Assembly (NCBI GenBank): GCA_036272325.1
Contig: DATAYY010000038.1
Coordinates: 1 to 27,778 of the forward strand
DNA: 27,778 nucleotides
Source of the DNA: Schlegelella_A sp036272325
Lineage (GTDB): Bacteria; Pseudomonadota; Gammaproteobacteria; Burkholderiales; Burkholderiaceae_C
Reading direction: 5' to 3'
Numbering within the stretch: position 1 is the first letter of the stretch; each line of letters opens with the position of its first letter. Positions 1-7,712 of the stretch are shown piece after piece. The notes under the pieces were generated by a model. The model saw only the letters and a list, made by a program, of their open reading frames with translations, was not told the DNA's origin and did no database searches. The translations under genes and the position numbers were made by a program.

Positions 1-47
1 GGGGTCGCCAGCGACCTCTTAAAGGGAAATTGGACGGAGTCTGAGCA

Positions 48-1238
<1,191 letters not shown>

Positions 1239-1311
1239 GGACTGCGCAACCGCGCACACTCCCGCGGCCGAACCGAAAGGCCAGGCCGCATCGCTCTTTG
1301 AAAGAAACACG

Positions 1312-1626
1312 ATGGCTACCCAGCAAAAGATCCGCATCCGCCTCAAGGCGTTCGACTACAAGCTGATCGACCAGTCGGCGCTCGAAATCGTCGACACCGC
1401 CAAGCGCACCGGCGCGATCGTCAAGGGCCCGGTGCCCCTGCCGACGCGCATGCAGCGGTTCGACATCCTGCGCTCGCCGCACGTCAACAAGACGTCGCGC
1501 GACCAGTTCGAGATCCGCACCCACCAGCGGCTGATGGACATCGTCGATCCGACCGACAAGACCGTCGACGCGCTGATGAAGCTCGACCTGCCTGCCGGCG
1601 TCGACGTCGAGATCAAGCTGCAGTAA
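1312..1626 (+). CDS. rpsJ: 30S ribosomal protein S10
   Basis: S10 is a small-subunit head protein and, as NusE, also a transcription antitermination factor that binds NusB. The 104-residue product (start MATQQKIRIRLKAFDYKLID) matches the usual length of about 103. The body around VKGPVPLPTRMQRFDILRSPH is the conserved NusB- and 16S-contact region. It lies 73 bp after tuf, and the spacer has no evident terminator, so co-transcription with tuf is plausible. The Shine-Dalgarno region is weak (GAAAGAAA). It is the first gene of the S10 set, but a separate promoter candidate lies after it, before rplC. Confidence 0.98.
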   Translation: MATQQKIRIRLKAFDYKLIDQSALEIVDTAKRTGAIVKGPVPLPTRMQRFDILRSPHVNKTSRDQFEIRTHQRLMDIVDPTDKTVDALMKLDLPAGVDVEIKLQ

Positions 1627-1632
1627 TCGAAC

Positions 1633-1641
1633 TGTTATACT
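1633..1641 (+). promoter_or_regulatory. Extended -10 promoter candidate for rplC and the rest of the S10 operon
   Basis: TG at 1633-1634, one base, then TATACT at 1636-1641 form an extended -10 element. No good -35 hexamer lies 16-18 bp upstream, which is tolerated with extended -10 promoters. A start about 6-7 bases downstream would place the 5' end of the RNA at the GGCTT that opens the first leader hairpin. The layout repeats before rplN (7597-7605). Confidence 0.5.
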
Positions 1642-1646
1642 GATCG

Positions 1647-1736
1647 GCTTTCCGGCCCTCGGGCGGAAGCTCAAGAGTCAGCCCGGCCAATCGATGTCGG
1701 GCGTTGCAACAAAGGCCGCGCCTTGCGCGGCTGGAG
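1647..1736 (+). promoter_or_regulatory. Hairpin-rich leader of rplC
   Basis: Three potential stems fill the rpsJ-rplC gap. The first spans 1647-1670 (GCTT..CCG arm against CGG..AAGC, with two single-base bulges and a CTCG loop). The second pairs GCCCG 1681-1685 with CGGGC 1698-1702. The third is a perfect 7-bp stem, GCCGCGC 1715-1721 with GCGCGGC 1725-1731. The third stem abuts the rplC Shine-Dalgarno GGAG (1733-1736), so it could control ribosome access. Ribosomal protein operons are often autoregulated through such leaders; that this one is used so is inference. Confidence 0.45.
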
Positions 1737-1742
1737 AACACT

Positions 1743-2453
1743 ATGGGTACGACCTCGAACCCGGTTGCTCACGTCGATGAGCGCCTGGGGCTCCTGGGCC
1801 GCAAGGTGGGGATGATGCGCATCTTCACCGACGACGGAGACGCGATTCCCGTCACTGTCCTCGACGTCTCGAACAACCGCATCGCCCAGGTCAAGACGAC
1901 CGCGACCGACGGCTACAACGCGCTCCAGGTCGTCTTCGGCGAGAAGAAGGCTTCCCGCGTCAGCAAGCCCGAAGCGGGCCACCTCGCGAAGGCGGGCGTC
2001 GTCGCCGGCGAGATCGTCCAGGAATTCCGCGTCGCCGAAGCGATCGCTGCCGAATACAAGCCCGGCGCGCAGCTTCCGGTCGGCGTGTTCGCCGTCGGCC
2101 AGCGCGTCGACGTCCAGGGCACGACGATCGGCAAGGGCTTCAGCGGCACGATCAAGCGCCACCACTTCAGCTCGCAGCGGGCGTCGCACGGCAACAGCCG
2201 CTCGCACAACGTGCCCGGCTCGATCTCGATGGCACAGGACCCGGGACGCGTGTTCCCAGGCAAGAAGATGTCCGGCCAGCTCGGCAACGTCAAGCGCACG
2301 ACGCAGAACCTCGACATCGTCCGCATCGACGAAGCGCGCCAGCTGCTCCTCGTGCGCGGCGCGGTGCCCGGCGCGAAGAACGGCCACGTCGTCGTCCGCC
2401 CGGCCGTGAAGGCGCCGCCGAAGAGCGTCGCCGCGAAGAAGGGAGCTGCCTGA
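1743..2453 (+). CDS. rplC: 50S ribosomal protein L3
   Basis: L3 is an early-assembling large-subunit protein whose extension reaches the peptidyl transferase centre. The core runs from LGLLGRKVGMMRIFTDDG through the conserved QRASHGNSRSHNVPGS and DPGRVFPGKKM segments. The product is 236 residues, against 209 in E. coli, with about 12 extra residues in front and a Lys/Ala tail. The ATG at 1743 is preferred over an in-frame TTG at 1704 because GGAG sits 6 bases before it and the TTG lies inside the hairpin leader. The stop overlaps the rplD start by one base (TGATG). Confidence 0.96.
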   Translation: MGTTSNPVAHVDERLGLLGRKVGMMRIFTDDGDAIPVTVLDVSNNRIAQVKTTATDGYNALQVVFGEKKASRVSKPEAGHLAKAGVVAGEIVQEFRVAEAIAAEYKPGAQLPVGVFAVGQRVDVQGTTIGKGFSGTIKRHHFSSQRASHGNSRSHNVPGSISMAQDPGRVFPGKKMSGQLGNVKRTTQNLDIVRIDEARQLLLVRGAVPGAKNGHVVVRPAVKAPPKSVAAKKGAA

Positions 2454-3073
2454 TGCAACTCGAACTCCTGAACGAGAACGGGCAGGCGACCTCGAAGGTC
2501 GACGCTCCCGACACCGTCTTCGCGCGCGACTACAACGAAGCGCTCGTGCACCAGATCGTGGTCGCGTTCCAAGCCAACGCGCGCCTCGGCACGCGGGCGC
2601 AGCTCGATCGCGGCACGGTCAAGCACTCGACCAAGAAGCCGTGGCGGCAAAAGGGCACCGGCCGCGCCCGCGCCGGAATGACGTCGTCGCCGCTCTGGCG
2701 CGGCGGCGGCAGGATCTTCCCGAACAGCCCGGACGAGAACTTCACTCACAAGGTCAACAAGAAGATGTACCGCGCGGGCATGGCTTCGATCCTGTCGCAG
2801 CTGGCCCGCGAAGGTCGCCTCGCCGTCGTCGAGTCGCTGACCGTCGATTCGCCGAAGACCAAGGGCCTGGCGCAGAAGTTCAAGTCGATGGGCCTCGACT
2901 CGGTCCTCGTCATCACCGACCAGATGGCCGACAACCTGATCATGGCGTCGCGCAACCTCGCCAACGTGCTCATCGTCGAGCCGCGCTATGCCGATCCGCT
3001 CGCCCTCGTGCACTACAAGAAGGTGCTCGTCACCAAGGGCGCGATGGAGCAACTGAAGGAGATGCTGGCATGA
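2453..3073 (+). CDS. rplD: 50S ribosomal protein L4
   Basis: L4 binds 23S rRNA domain I and lines the exit tunnel. In E. coli it also represses the S10 operon. The 206-residue product has the typical length, with the conserved tunnel loop around KKPWRQKGTGRARAGMTSSPLWRGGG near residues 60-85. The ATG overlaps the rplC stop (TGATG) and the TGA overlaps the rplW ATG (ATGA), so translation of L3, L4 and L23 is probably coupled. Whether L4 regulates the leader before rplC here cannot be told from sequence alone. Confidence 0.97.
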   Translation: MQLELLNENGQATSKVDAPDTVFARDYNEALVHQIVVAFQANARLGTRAQLDRGTVKHSTKKPWRQKGTGRARAGMTSSPLWRGGGRIFPNSPDENFTHKVNKKMYRAGMASILSQLAREGRLAVVESLTVDSPKTKGLAQKFKSMGLDSVLVITDQMADNLIMASRNLANVLIVEPRYADPLALVHYKKVLVTKGAMEQLKEMLA

Positions 3074-3591
3074 GCACGGCACCCGACAAGTCGAAGACCA
3101 AGGCGGCTCCGAAGGCCGACAAGGTCGAGGTGAAGGCGAAGAAGGCCGCCGCCGCCAAGCCGGCCAAGAAAGCCAAGGCCGAGCCCACCGCGGCCGACGC
3201 CGAGGGCGCCGCCAAGCCGGCGAAGACCGCGAAGAAGGCCGTCGCCAAGAAAGCCAAGCCGGCGACGCCGGACGTGCCCCAGCGCTCGGCGCACGCCGAG
3301 AGCCGGCTCGCGCAGGTGCTGGTCGCGCCGATCGTCAGCGAGAAGGCGACGATGACGGCCGAGAAGCACAACCAGGTCCTGTTCAAGGTGCTGCGCGACG
3401 CGACCAAGCCCGAGATCAAGGCCGCGGTCGAGCTGATGTTCAAGGTCGTCGTCGATTCGGTGCAGACCGTGCAGCACAAGGGCAAGCAGAAGCGCTTCGG
3501 CAAGTCGACCGGGCGGCGCGACCACGTCAAGAAGGCCTACGTCTGCCTGGCCGAGGGCCAGGAGCTCAACTTCTCCGGGGAGGCCGCGTAA
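3070..3591 (+). CDS. rplW: 50S ribosomal protein L23 with a long Lys/Ala-rich N-terminal extension
   Basis: L23 sits at the tunnel exit and is the docking site for trigger factor and SRP. The recognisable L23 core starts near residue 77 (ESRLAQVLVAPIVSEKAT) and runs to the end. In front are about 76 residues with 19 Lys and 25 Ala, in PAKKA-like repeats resembling histone H1 or AlgP tails. The product is 173 residues, while family members are usually near 100. The ATG at 3070 overlaps the rplD stop (ATGA), and there is no ATG between it and the core. GTG codons near 3272 and 3317 lack a ribosome binding site, so the extension is probably translated. The rplW stop overlaps the rplB start (TAATG). 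Confidence 0.94.
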   Translation: MSTAPDKSKTKAAPKADKVEVKAKKAAAAKPAKKAKAEPTAADAEGAAKPAKTAKKAVAKKAKPATPDVPQRSAHAESRLAQVLVAPIVSEKATMTAEKHNQVLFKVLRDATKPEIKAAVELMFKVVVDSVQTVQHKGKQKRFGKSTGRRDHVKKAYVCLAEGQELNFSGEAA

Positions 3592-4415
3592 TGGCCGTCA
3601 TCAAGGTCAAGCCGACGTCGCCGGGGCGGCGCGCGGTCGTCAAGATCGCCCATCCGCACCTGTACAAGGGCCGGCCGGAAGCGTCGCTGCTCGAGCCGCA
3701 GATGCAGAACGCCGGCCGCAACAACAACGGCCACATCACGACGCGCCACAAGGGCGGCGGGCACAAGCATCACTACCGCGTGGTCGATTTCCGCCGCAAC
3801 AAGGACACGATCCCGGCCAAGGTCGAGCGCATCGAGTACGACCCGAACCGCAGCGCCCATATCGCCCTTGTCGTCTACGCCGACGGCGAGCGCCGCTACG
3901 TGATCGCGCCGCGCGGCCTCGAGGTCGGCTCGACGATCGTCTCCGGCGCCGAGGCACCGATCAAGGCCGGCAACACGCTGCCGATCCGCAACATCCCGGT
4001 CGGCTCGATCATCCACTGCGTCGAGATGCTGCCCGGCAAGGGCGCGCAGATCGCGCGCTCGGCCGGTGCCCACGTGACGCTGCTGGCGCGTGAGGGCACG
4101 TACGCGCAGGTGCGGCTGCGCTCGGGCGAAGTGCGCAAGATCCACATCGACTGCCGGGCGACGATCGGCGAGGTCTCCAACGAAGAGCACAGCCTGCGCC
4201 ACTACGGCAAGGCCGGCGCCAAGCGCTGGAAGGGCATCCGCCCGACGGTGCGCGGCGTCGCGATGAACCCGGTCGACCACCCGCACGGCGGCGGCGAGGG
4301 CCGCACGGGCGAGGGCCAGGCGCCGGTGTCGCCGTGGAACACGCTCACCAAGGGCTACCGCACGCGCAGCAACAAGCGCACGCAGACGATGATCGTCGCG
4401 CGCCGCAAGAAGTAA
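3591..4415 (+). CDS. rplB: 50S ribosomal protein L2
   Basis: L2 is a primary 23S rRNA binding protein needed for subunit association and peptidyl transferase centre assembly. The 274-residue product matches the 273 of E. coli. Conserved features include the GRNNNGHITTRHKGGGHK segment near residues 43-60 and NPVDHPHGGGEGR near 225-237, with the invariant His. The ATG overlaps the rplW stop by one base, and rpsS follows after 12 bp. Nothing is unusual. Confidence 0.98.
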   Translation: MAVIKVKPTSPGRRAVVKIAHPHLYKGRPEASLLEPQMQNAGRNNNGHITTRHKGGGHKHHYRVVDFRRNKDTIPAKVERIEYDPNRSAHIALVVYADGERRYVIAPRGLEVGSTIVSGAEAPIKAGNTLPIRNIPVGSIIHCVEMLPGKGAQIARSAGAHVTLLAREGTYAQVRLRSGEVRKIHIDCRATIGEVSNEEHSLRHYGKAGAKRWKGIRPTVRGVAMNPVDHPHGGGEGRTGEGQAPVSPWNTLTKGYRTRSNKRTQTMIVARRKK

Positions 4416-4427
4416 TCAGGACGCGAC

Positions 4428-4706
4428 ATGACTCGTTCGCTCAAGAAGGGCCCCTTCATCGACCACCACCTCGCGGCGAAGGTCGAGAAGGCGAGCGCCA
4501 CCAAGGACAAGAAGCCGATCAAGACCTGGTCGCGTCGCTCGACGATCCTGCCGGACTTCATCGGCCTGACGATCGCCGTCCACAACGGCAAGCAGCACGT
4601 TCCCGTCTACGTGACCGACCAGATGGTCGGCCACAAGCTCGGCGAATTCGCGATGACGCGCACCTTCAAGGGCCATCCGGCCGACAAGAAGGCCGTGAAG
4701 AAGTAA
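4428..4706 (+). CDS. rpsS: 30S ribosomal protein S19
   Basis: S19 lies in the head of the small subunit near the A-site tRNA and pairs with S13. The 92-residue product (MTRSLKKGPFIDHHL start, TRTFKGHPADKKAVKK end) has the family length and conserved ends. It sits 12 bp after rplB, with a short AGGA-type site (CAGGACGCGAC), and directly before rplV. Confidence 0.98.
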   Translation: MTRSLKKGPFIDHHLAAKVEKASATKDKKPIKTWSRRSTILPDFIGLTIAVHNGKQHVPVYVTDQMVGHKLGEFAMTRTFKGHPADKKAVKK

Positions 4707-4717
4707 GGATGGCCACG

Positions 4718-5047
4718 ATGGAAACGAAATCGATCGTTCGCGGCGTTCGCCTCTCCGCCGACAAGGGCCGGCTGGTCGCCGACCTGGTGCGCGGCAAGAA
4801 GGTCGACCACGCGATCAACATCCTCACCTTCACCCAGAAGCGCGCCGCCGGAATCATCAAGAAGGCGCTCGAGTCGGCGATCGCCAACGCCGAGCACAAC
4901 GACGGCGCCGACATCGACGAGCTCAAGGTCAAGTCGATCTACGTCGAGCAAGGCGCGACGCTGAAGCGCTTCTCGGCGCGCGCCAAGGGGCGCGGCAACC
5001 GTATCAGCAAGCCGACGGCTCACATCTACATCACCGACGGCAACTGA
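4718..5047 (+). CDS. rplV: 50S ribosomal protein L22
   Basis: L22 reaches from the subunit surface into the exit tunnel with its beta hairpin. The product from this start is 109 residues, the usual length in the group, and begins METKSIVRGVRLSADKGRL. The tunnel hairpin is the segment near GATLKRFSARAKGRGNRISKPT. An ATG three codons upstream (4709) is in frame. I prefer 4718 because AAGGA at 4705-4709 is 8 bases away, and because that site would overlap the upstream ATG. The gene follows rpsS almost without a gap. Confidence 0.96.
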   Translation: METKSIVRGVRLSADKGRLVADLVRGKKVDHAINILTFTQKRAAGIIKKALESAIANAEHNDGADIDELKVKSIYVEQGATLKRFSARAKGRGNRISKPTAHIYITDGN

Positions 5048-5063
5048 GGCGAAAAGGTCAAGC

Positions 5064-6020
5064 ATGGGACAAAAGATTCACCCGACGGGCTTTCGCCTTC
5101 CGGTCACGCGCAACTGGTCGTCGCGCTGGTACGCGTCGAACAAGAATTTCTCGACGATGCTCGCCGAGGACCTGAAGGTGCGCGAGTACCTGAAGAGCCG
5201 CCTCAAGAGCGCGGCCGTCTCGCGCATCCTGATCGAGCGGCCGGCGAAGAACGCCCGCATCACGATCTTCTCGGCCCGGCCGGGTGTCGTGATCGGCAAA
5301 AAGGGCGAGGACATCGAGAACCTGAAGGCCGAGCTGACGCGCCGTCTCGGCGTGCCGGTCGCCGTCAACATCGAGGAAGTCCGGAAGCCCGAGATCGACG
5401 CGCAGCTGATCGCCGACTCGATCACCCAGCAGCTCGAGAAGCGGATCATGTTCCGCCGCGCCATGAAGCGCGCGATGCAGAACGCGATGCGGCTCGGCGC
5501 GCAGGGCATCAAGCTGATGTCGGCAGGCCGCTTGAACGGCATCGAGATCGCGCGCACCGAGTGGTACCGCGAGGGTCGCGTGCCGCTGCACACGCTCAAG
5601 GCCGACATCGACTACGGCTTTTCGGAAGCGAAGACGACGTACGGCGTGATCGGCGTCAAGTGCTGGGTCTATCGTGGCGACCGGCTCGCCAACGGCGAAG
5701 CGCCGAGCATCAACACCCCGGCCGGCGCCGAGGACGATCGGCGCAACCGCCGTGGCCCGCGTCCGGGCGGCCCGGGCGCGCCCGGCGGCCGCACGCGCAC
5801 CGCGCCCTCCGCCGGCGCTGGTGGCGATCGGCCGGCGCGCGCGATTGCTCCGGCCGGCGAGGTCGCCAAGCCCGGTGACGCACCGGCTGCGACAACGGCG
5901 GCCGCCCCGACCGGCGAGGCGCCACGTGCGCCCGCAGTCAAGCGCGTTCGCAAGTCGCCGACGCCCGCCGATGGCAAGCCTGCCGACGGCAAGGCCAAGA
6001 GCGACGGCAAGGGAGAGTAG
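5064..6020 (+). CDS. rpsC: 30S ribosomal protein S3 with a long C-terminal tail
   Basis: S3 forms part of the mRNA entry channel and its helicase. Residues 1 to about 212 are a normal S3: MGQKIHPTGFRL start, a KH domain with VVIGKKGEDIE near residues 73-83, and the C-terminal domain up to YRGDRLANGE. About 104 further residues follow, rich in Gly, Pro, Ala, Arg and later Lys, giving 318 residues against 233 in E. coli. Betaproteobacterial S3 proteins often have a short basic tail, but this one is long. The reading frame stays open to a TAG three bases before rplP, and the Shine-Dalgarno site is AAGG. Confidence 0.96.
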   Translation: MGQKIHPTGFRLPVTRNWSSRWYASNKNFSTMLAEDLKVREYLKSRLKSAAVSRILIERPAKNARITIFSARPGVVIGKKGEDIENLKAELTRRLGVPVAVNIEEVRKPEIDAQLIADSITQQLEKRIMFRRAMKRAMQNAMRLGAQGIKLMSAGRLNGIEIARTEWYREGRVPLHTLKADIDYGFSEAKTTYGVIGVKCWVYRGDRLANGEAPSINTPAGAEDDRRNRRGPRPGGPGAPGGRTRTAPSAGAGGDRPARAIAPAGEVAKPGDAPAATTAAAPTGEAPRAPAVKRVRKSPTPADGKPADGKAKSDGKGE

Positions 6021-6022
6021 AG

Positions 6023-6439
6023 ATGCTGCAACCCGCACGCAGAAAATTCCGCAAGGAGCAGAAGGGCCGCAACACCGGCGTCGCGACGCGCGGCGCCAAC
6101 GTCTCGTTCGGCGACTTCGGCCTGAAGGCGACCGAGCGCGGCCGGCTGACGGCGCGCCAGATCGAGGCCGCGCGGCGCGCGATCTCGCGCCACGTCAAGC
6201 GCGGCGGCCGGATCTGGATCCGCATCTTCCCCGACAAGCCCGTCTCGCAGAAGCCGGCCGAAGTCCGCATGGGCAACGGCAAGGGCAACCCCGAGTACTA
6301 CGTCGCCGAGATCCAGCCCGGCAAGGTGCTGTACGAGATCAACGGCATCCCGGAAGCGCTGGCGCGCGAGGCGTTCCTCCTCGCCGCCGCCAAGCTGCCG
6401 CTGAAGACGACGTTCGTCGCGCGCCAGGTCGGCGCCTGA
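6023..6439 (+). CDS. rplP: 50S ribosomal protein L16
   Basis: L16 is a late-assembly protein that contacts the A- and P-site tRNA elbow region. The 138-residue product has the family length and start (MLQPARRKFRKEQKGRN) and contains the conserved RIFPDKPVSQKPAEVRMGNGKG segment in two parts near residues 70-95. It begins two bases after the rpsC stop, with GGGAGAG at the end of rpsC serving as ribosome binding site. Confidence 0.98.
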   Translation: MLQPARRKFRKEQKGRNTGVATRGANVSFGDFGLKATERGRLTARQIEAARRAISRHVKRGGRIWIRIFPDKPVSQKPAEVRMGNGKGNPEYYVAEIQPGKVLYEINGIPEALAREAFLLAAAKLPLKTTFVARQVGA

Positions 6440-6454
6440 ACGTAGAGGACCACG

Positions 6455-6697
6455 ATGAAAACCTCCGACCTCCGTGCCAAGGACGCCGCCGGCCTCGAAA
6501 AGGAAGTAAGCGAGCTTCTGAAGGCGCACTTCGGGCTGCGGATGCAGAAGGCGACGCAGCAACTCACGAACCATTCGCAGCTCGGCAAGACCCGGCGCGA
6601 CATCGCCCGCGCGAAGACGATCCAGGCCGAGCAGAAGCGTGCTGCCGCGGCTGGCTCGCCCGCCGTGCCGGCGAAGAAGACTGGAGCCAAGAAATGA
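6455..6697 (+). CDS. rpmC: 50S ribosomal protein L29
   Basis: L29 is a small helical protein next to L23 at the tunnel exit. The conserved core runs through about residue 63 (ending TRRDIARAKTIQAEQKR). Some 15 residues rich in Ala and Lys follow, giving 80 residues where about 63 is usual. The stop overlaps the rpsQ ATG (ATGA), so the two are probably translationally coupled. The Shine-Dalgarno site is AGAGGA. Confidence 0.96.
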   Translation: MKTSDLRAKDAAGLEKEVSELLKAHFGLRMQKATQQLTNHSQLGKTRRDIARAKTIQAEQKRAAAAGSPAVPAKKTGAKK

Positions 6698-7008
6698 ACG
6701 CCGACGTCACTTCGACCGACGCTGCCACGGCTGCTGCGCCTGCCGCCGCCCGCGCGAAAAACACTCGCACCCTGATCGGCAAGGTCGTGAGCGACAAGCG
6801 CTCGAAGACCGTGACCGTCCAGATCGAGCGGCGCACTAAGCACGAGCTCTACGGCAAAATCGTCGCCAAGAGCAGCAAGTACCACGCGCACGACGAGAAG
6901 GGCGAATACAAGCTGGGCGACGTCGTCGAGATCGCCGAGAGCCGGCCGATCTCGAAGACCAAGTCCTGGATCGTGACGCGCCTGGTGCAAAAGGGCGTCA
7001 CGGTCTGA
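6694..7008 (+). CDS. rpsQ: 30S ribosomal protein S17 with an Ala-rich N-terminal extension
   Basis: S17 is a primary 16S rRNA binder with an OB fold. The core starts near residue 23 (NTRTLIGKVVSDKRSKTVTV) and contains the conserved KYHAHDE and PISKTKSW segments. The first 22 residues are Ala/Thr-rich. The product is 104 residues, against 84 in E. coli. The ATG overlaps the rpmC stop (ATGA). It is the last canonical S10 operon gene and is followed by a hairpin and a non-ribosomal gene. Confidence 0.96.
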   Translation: MNADVTSTDAATAAAPAAARAKNTRTLIGKVVSDKRSKTVTVQIERRTKHELYGKIVAKSSKYHAHDEKGEYKLGDVVEIAESRPISKTKSWIVTRLVQKGVTV

Positions 7009-7009
7009 T

Positions 7010-7027
7010 GCGGCGCCTCGGCGCCGC
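7010..7027 (+). promoter_or_regulatory. Hairpin between rpsQ and the peroxiredoxin gene
   Basis: GCGGCGC (7010-7016), loop CTCG, then GCGCCGC (7021-7027) form a perfect 7-bp GC stem starting one base after the rpsQ stop. No T tract follows, so it is not a normal intrinsic terminator. It could act as an RNA stability or processing barrier at the end of the S10 message. Confidence 0.5.
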
Positions 7028-7048
7028 TCGAAATCAAGCGAGGCGAAC

Positions 7049-7558
7049 ATGATCAAGGTCGGAGACAAGCTGCCCACGGGCAACCTGCAGGAATTCGTCG
7101 AGGTCGAGGGCAACGGCTGCTCGATCGGCCCCAACACCTTCGACGTCGAAAAGGCAAGCGCCGGCAAGACGATTGCGATCTTCGGCCTGCCCGGCGCGTT
7201 CACGCCGACCTGCTCGGCCAAGCACGTGCCGGGTTACGTCGAACAGGCGTCGGCGCTGAAGGCGGCCGGGGTCGACGAGATCTGGTGCGTCTCGGTCAAC
7301 GACCCGTTCGTCATGGGCGCCTGGGCGCGCGACCAGAAGACCGCCGGCAAGGTGCGGATGATGGCCGACGGCAGCGCCGACTTCGCCAAGGCGACCGGGC
7401 TGACGTTCGACCTGACGGCGCGCGGCATGGGCGTCCGCTCCCAGCGCTACTCGATGCTGGTCAAGGACGGCGTTGTCAAGGCGCTCAACGTCGAGGCGCC
7501 GGGCAAGTTCGAGGTCAGCGACGCCAAGACGCTGGTCGAGCAGGCCAAGCACCTCTAG
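7049..7558 (+). CDS. Prx5-type peroxiredoxin
   Basis: This thiol peroxidase reduces hydrogen peroxide and organic hydroperoxides in the cytoplasm. The 169-residue product is a single Prx5/PMP20-like redoxin domain. The active site PGAFTPTCS spans residues 48-56, with the peroxidatic Cys at 55. Other cysteines are Cys24 and Cys80. I see no Cys near position 150, where two-Cys Prx5 enzymes keep the resolving Cys, and no fused glutaredoxin domain, so the reductant is unknown. The ATG has GAGG six bases upstream. The gene lies inside the ribosomal locus, 40 bp after rpsQ and before the rplN promoter, so it is probably transcribed with the S10 operon. I assign no gene symbol because several naming schemes exist. 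Confidence 0.93.
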   Translation: MIKVGDKLPTGNLQEFVEVEGNGCSIGPNTFDVEKASAGKTIAIFGLPGAFTPTCSAKHVPGYVEQASALKAAGVDEIWCVSVNDPFVMGAWARDQKTAGKVRMMADGSADFAKATGLTFDLTARGMGVRSQRYSMLVKDGVVKALNVEAPGKFEVSDAKTLVEQAKHL

Positions 7559-7596
7559 CCGGCGCGGCCGGGAGCTGGCGCGGGCCGGCCCGGTCG

Positions 7597-7605
7597 TGGC
7601 ATAAT
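7597..7605 (+). promoter_or_regulatory. Extended -10 promoter candidate for rplN and the spc operon
   Basis: TG at 7597-7598, one base, then CATAAT at 7600-7605 give an extended -10 element in a 154-bp spacer that otherwise breaks the tight gene packing. No recognisable -35 is present. As before rplC, exactly five bases separate the hexamer from a GCTT that opens a hairpin. Confidence 0.55.
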
Positions 7606-7610
7606 CTCTG

Positions 7611-7687
7611 GCTTCGCCCTGACCGGCGAGGCTCAGCCCATCCACGGGGCCCAAGACTGTCGGCGCGCTCTCGCGAGAGGGGGCGCC
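7611..7687 (+). promoter_or_regulatory. Hairpin leader of rplN
   Basis: Stem 1 pairs GCTTCGCC 7611-7618 with GGCGAGGC 7625-7632 (one G-T wobble). Stem 2 pairs GGCGC 7662-7666 with GCGCC 7683-7687, around an inner CTCT/AGAG stem at 7668-7679 (the palindrome CTCTCGCGAGAG). The leader ends 25 bases before the rplN ATG. There is no T tract. A ribosomal protein binding leader is plausible but unproven. Confidence 0.45.
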
Positions 7688-7712
7688 TTCAAGTTGGGAA
7701 GCGAGAACAAAC

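Noticed and set aside
1704..1742. TTG at 1704 as the rplC start
   Set aside because: It would place 13 unrelated residues, encoded by the leader hairpin, before the L3 N terminus. The ATG at 1743 has a proper GGAG site.
1913..3082. Long - strand open frame (389 codons) opposite rplC and rplD
   Set aside because: It is a GC-codon shadow. The + strand frames are unmistakable L3 and L4, and the antisense product is low in structure, with no family resemblance.
7010..7027. Hairpin after rpsQ as an intrinsic terminator
   Set aside because: No T tract follows the stem, so only a processing or stability role is suggested.
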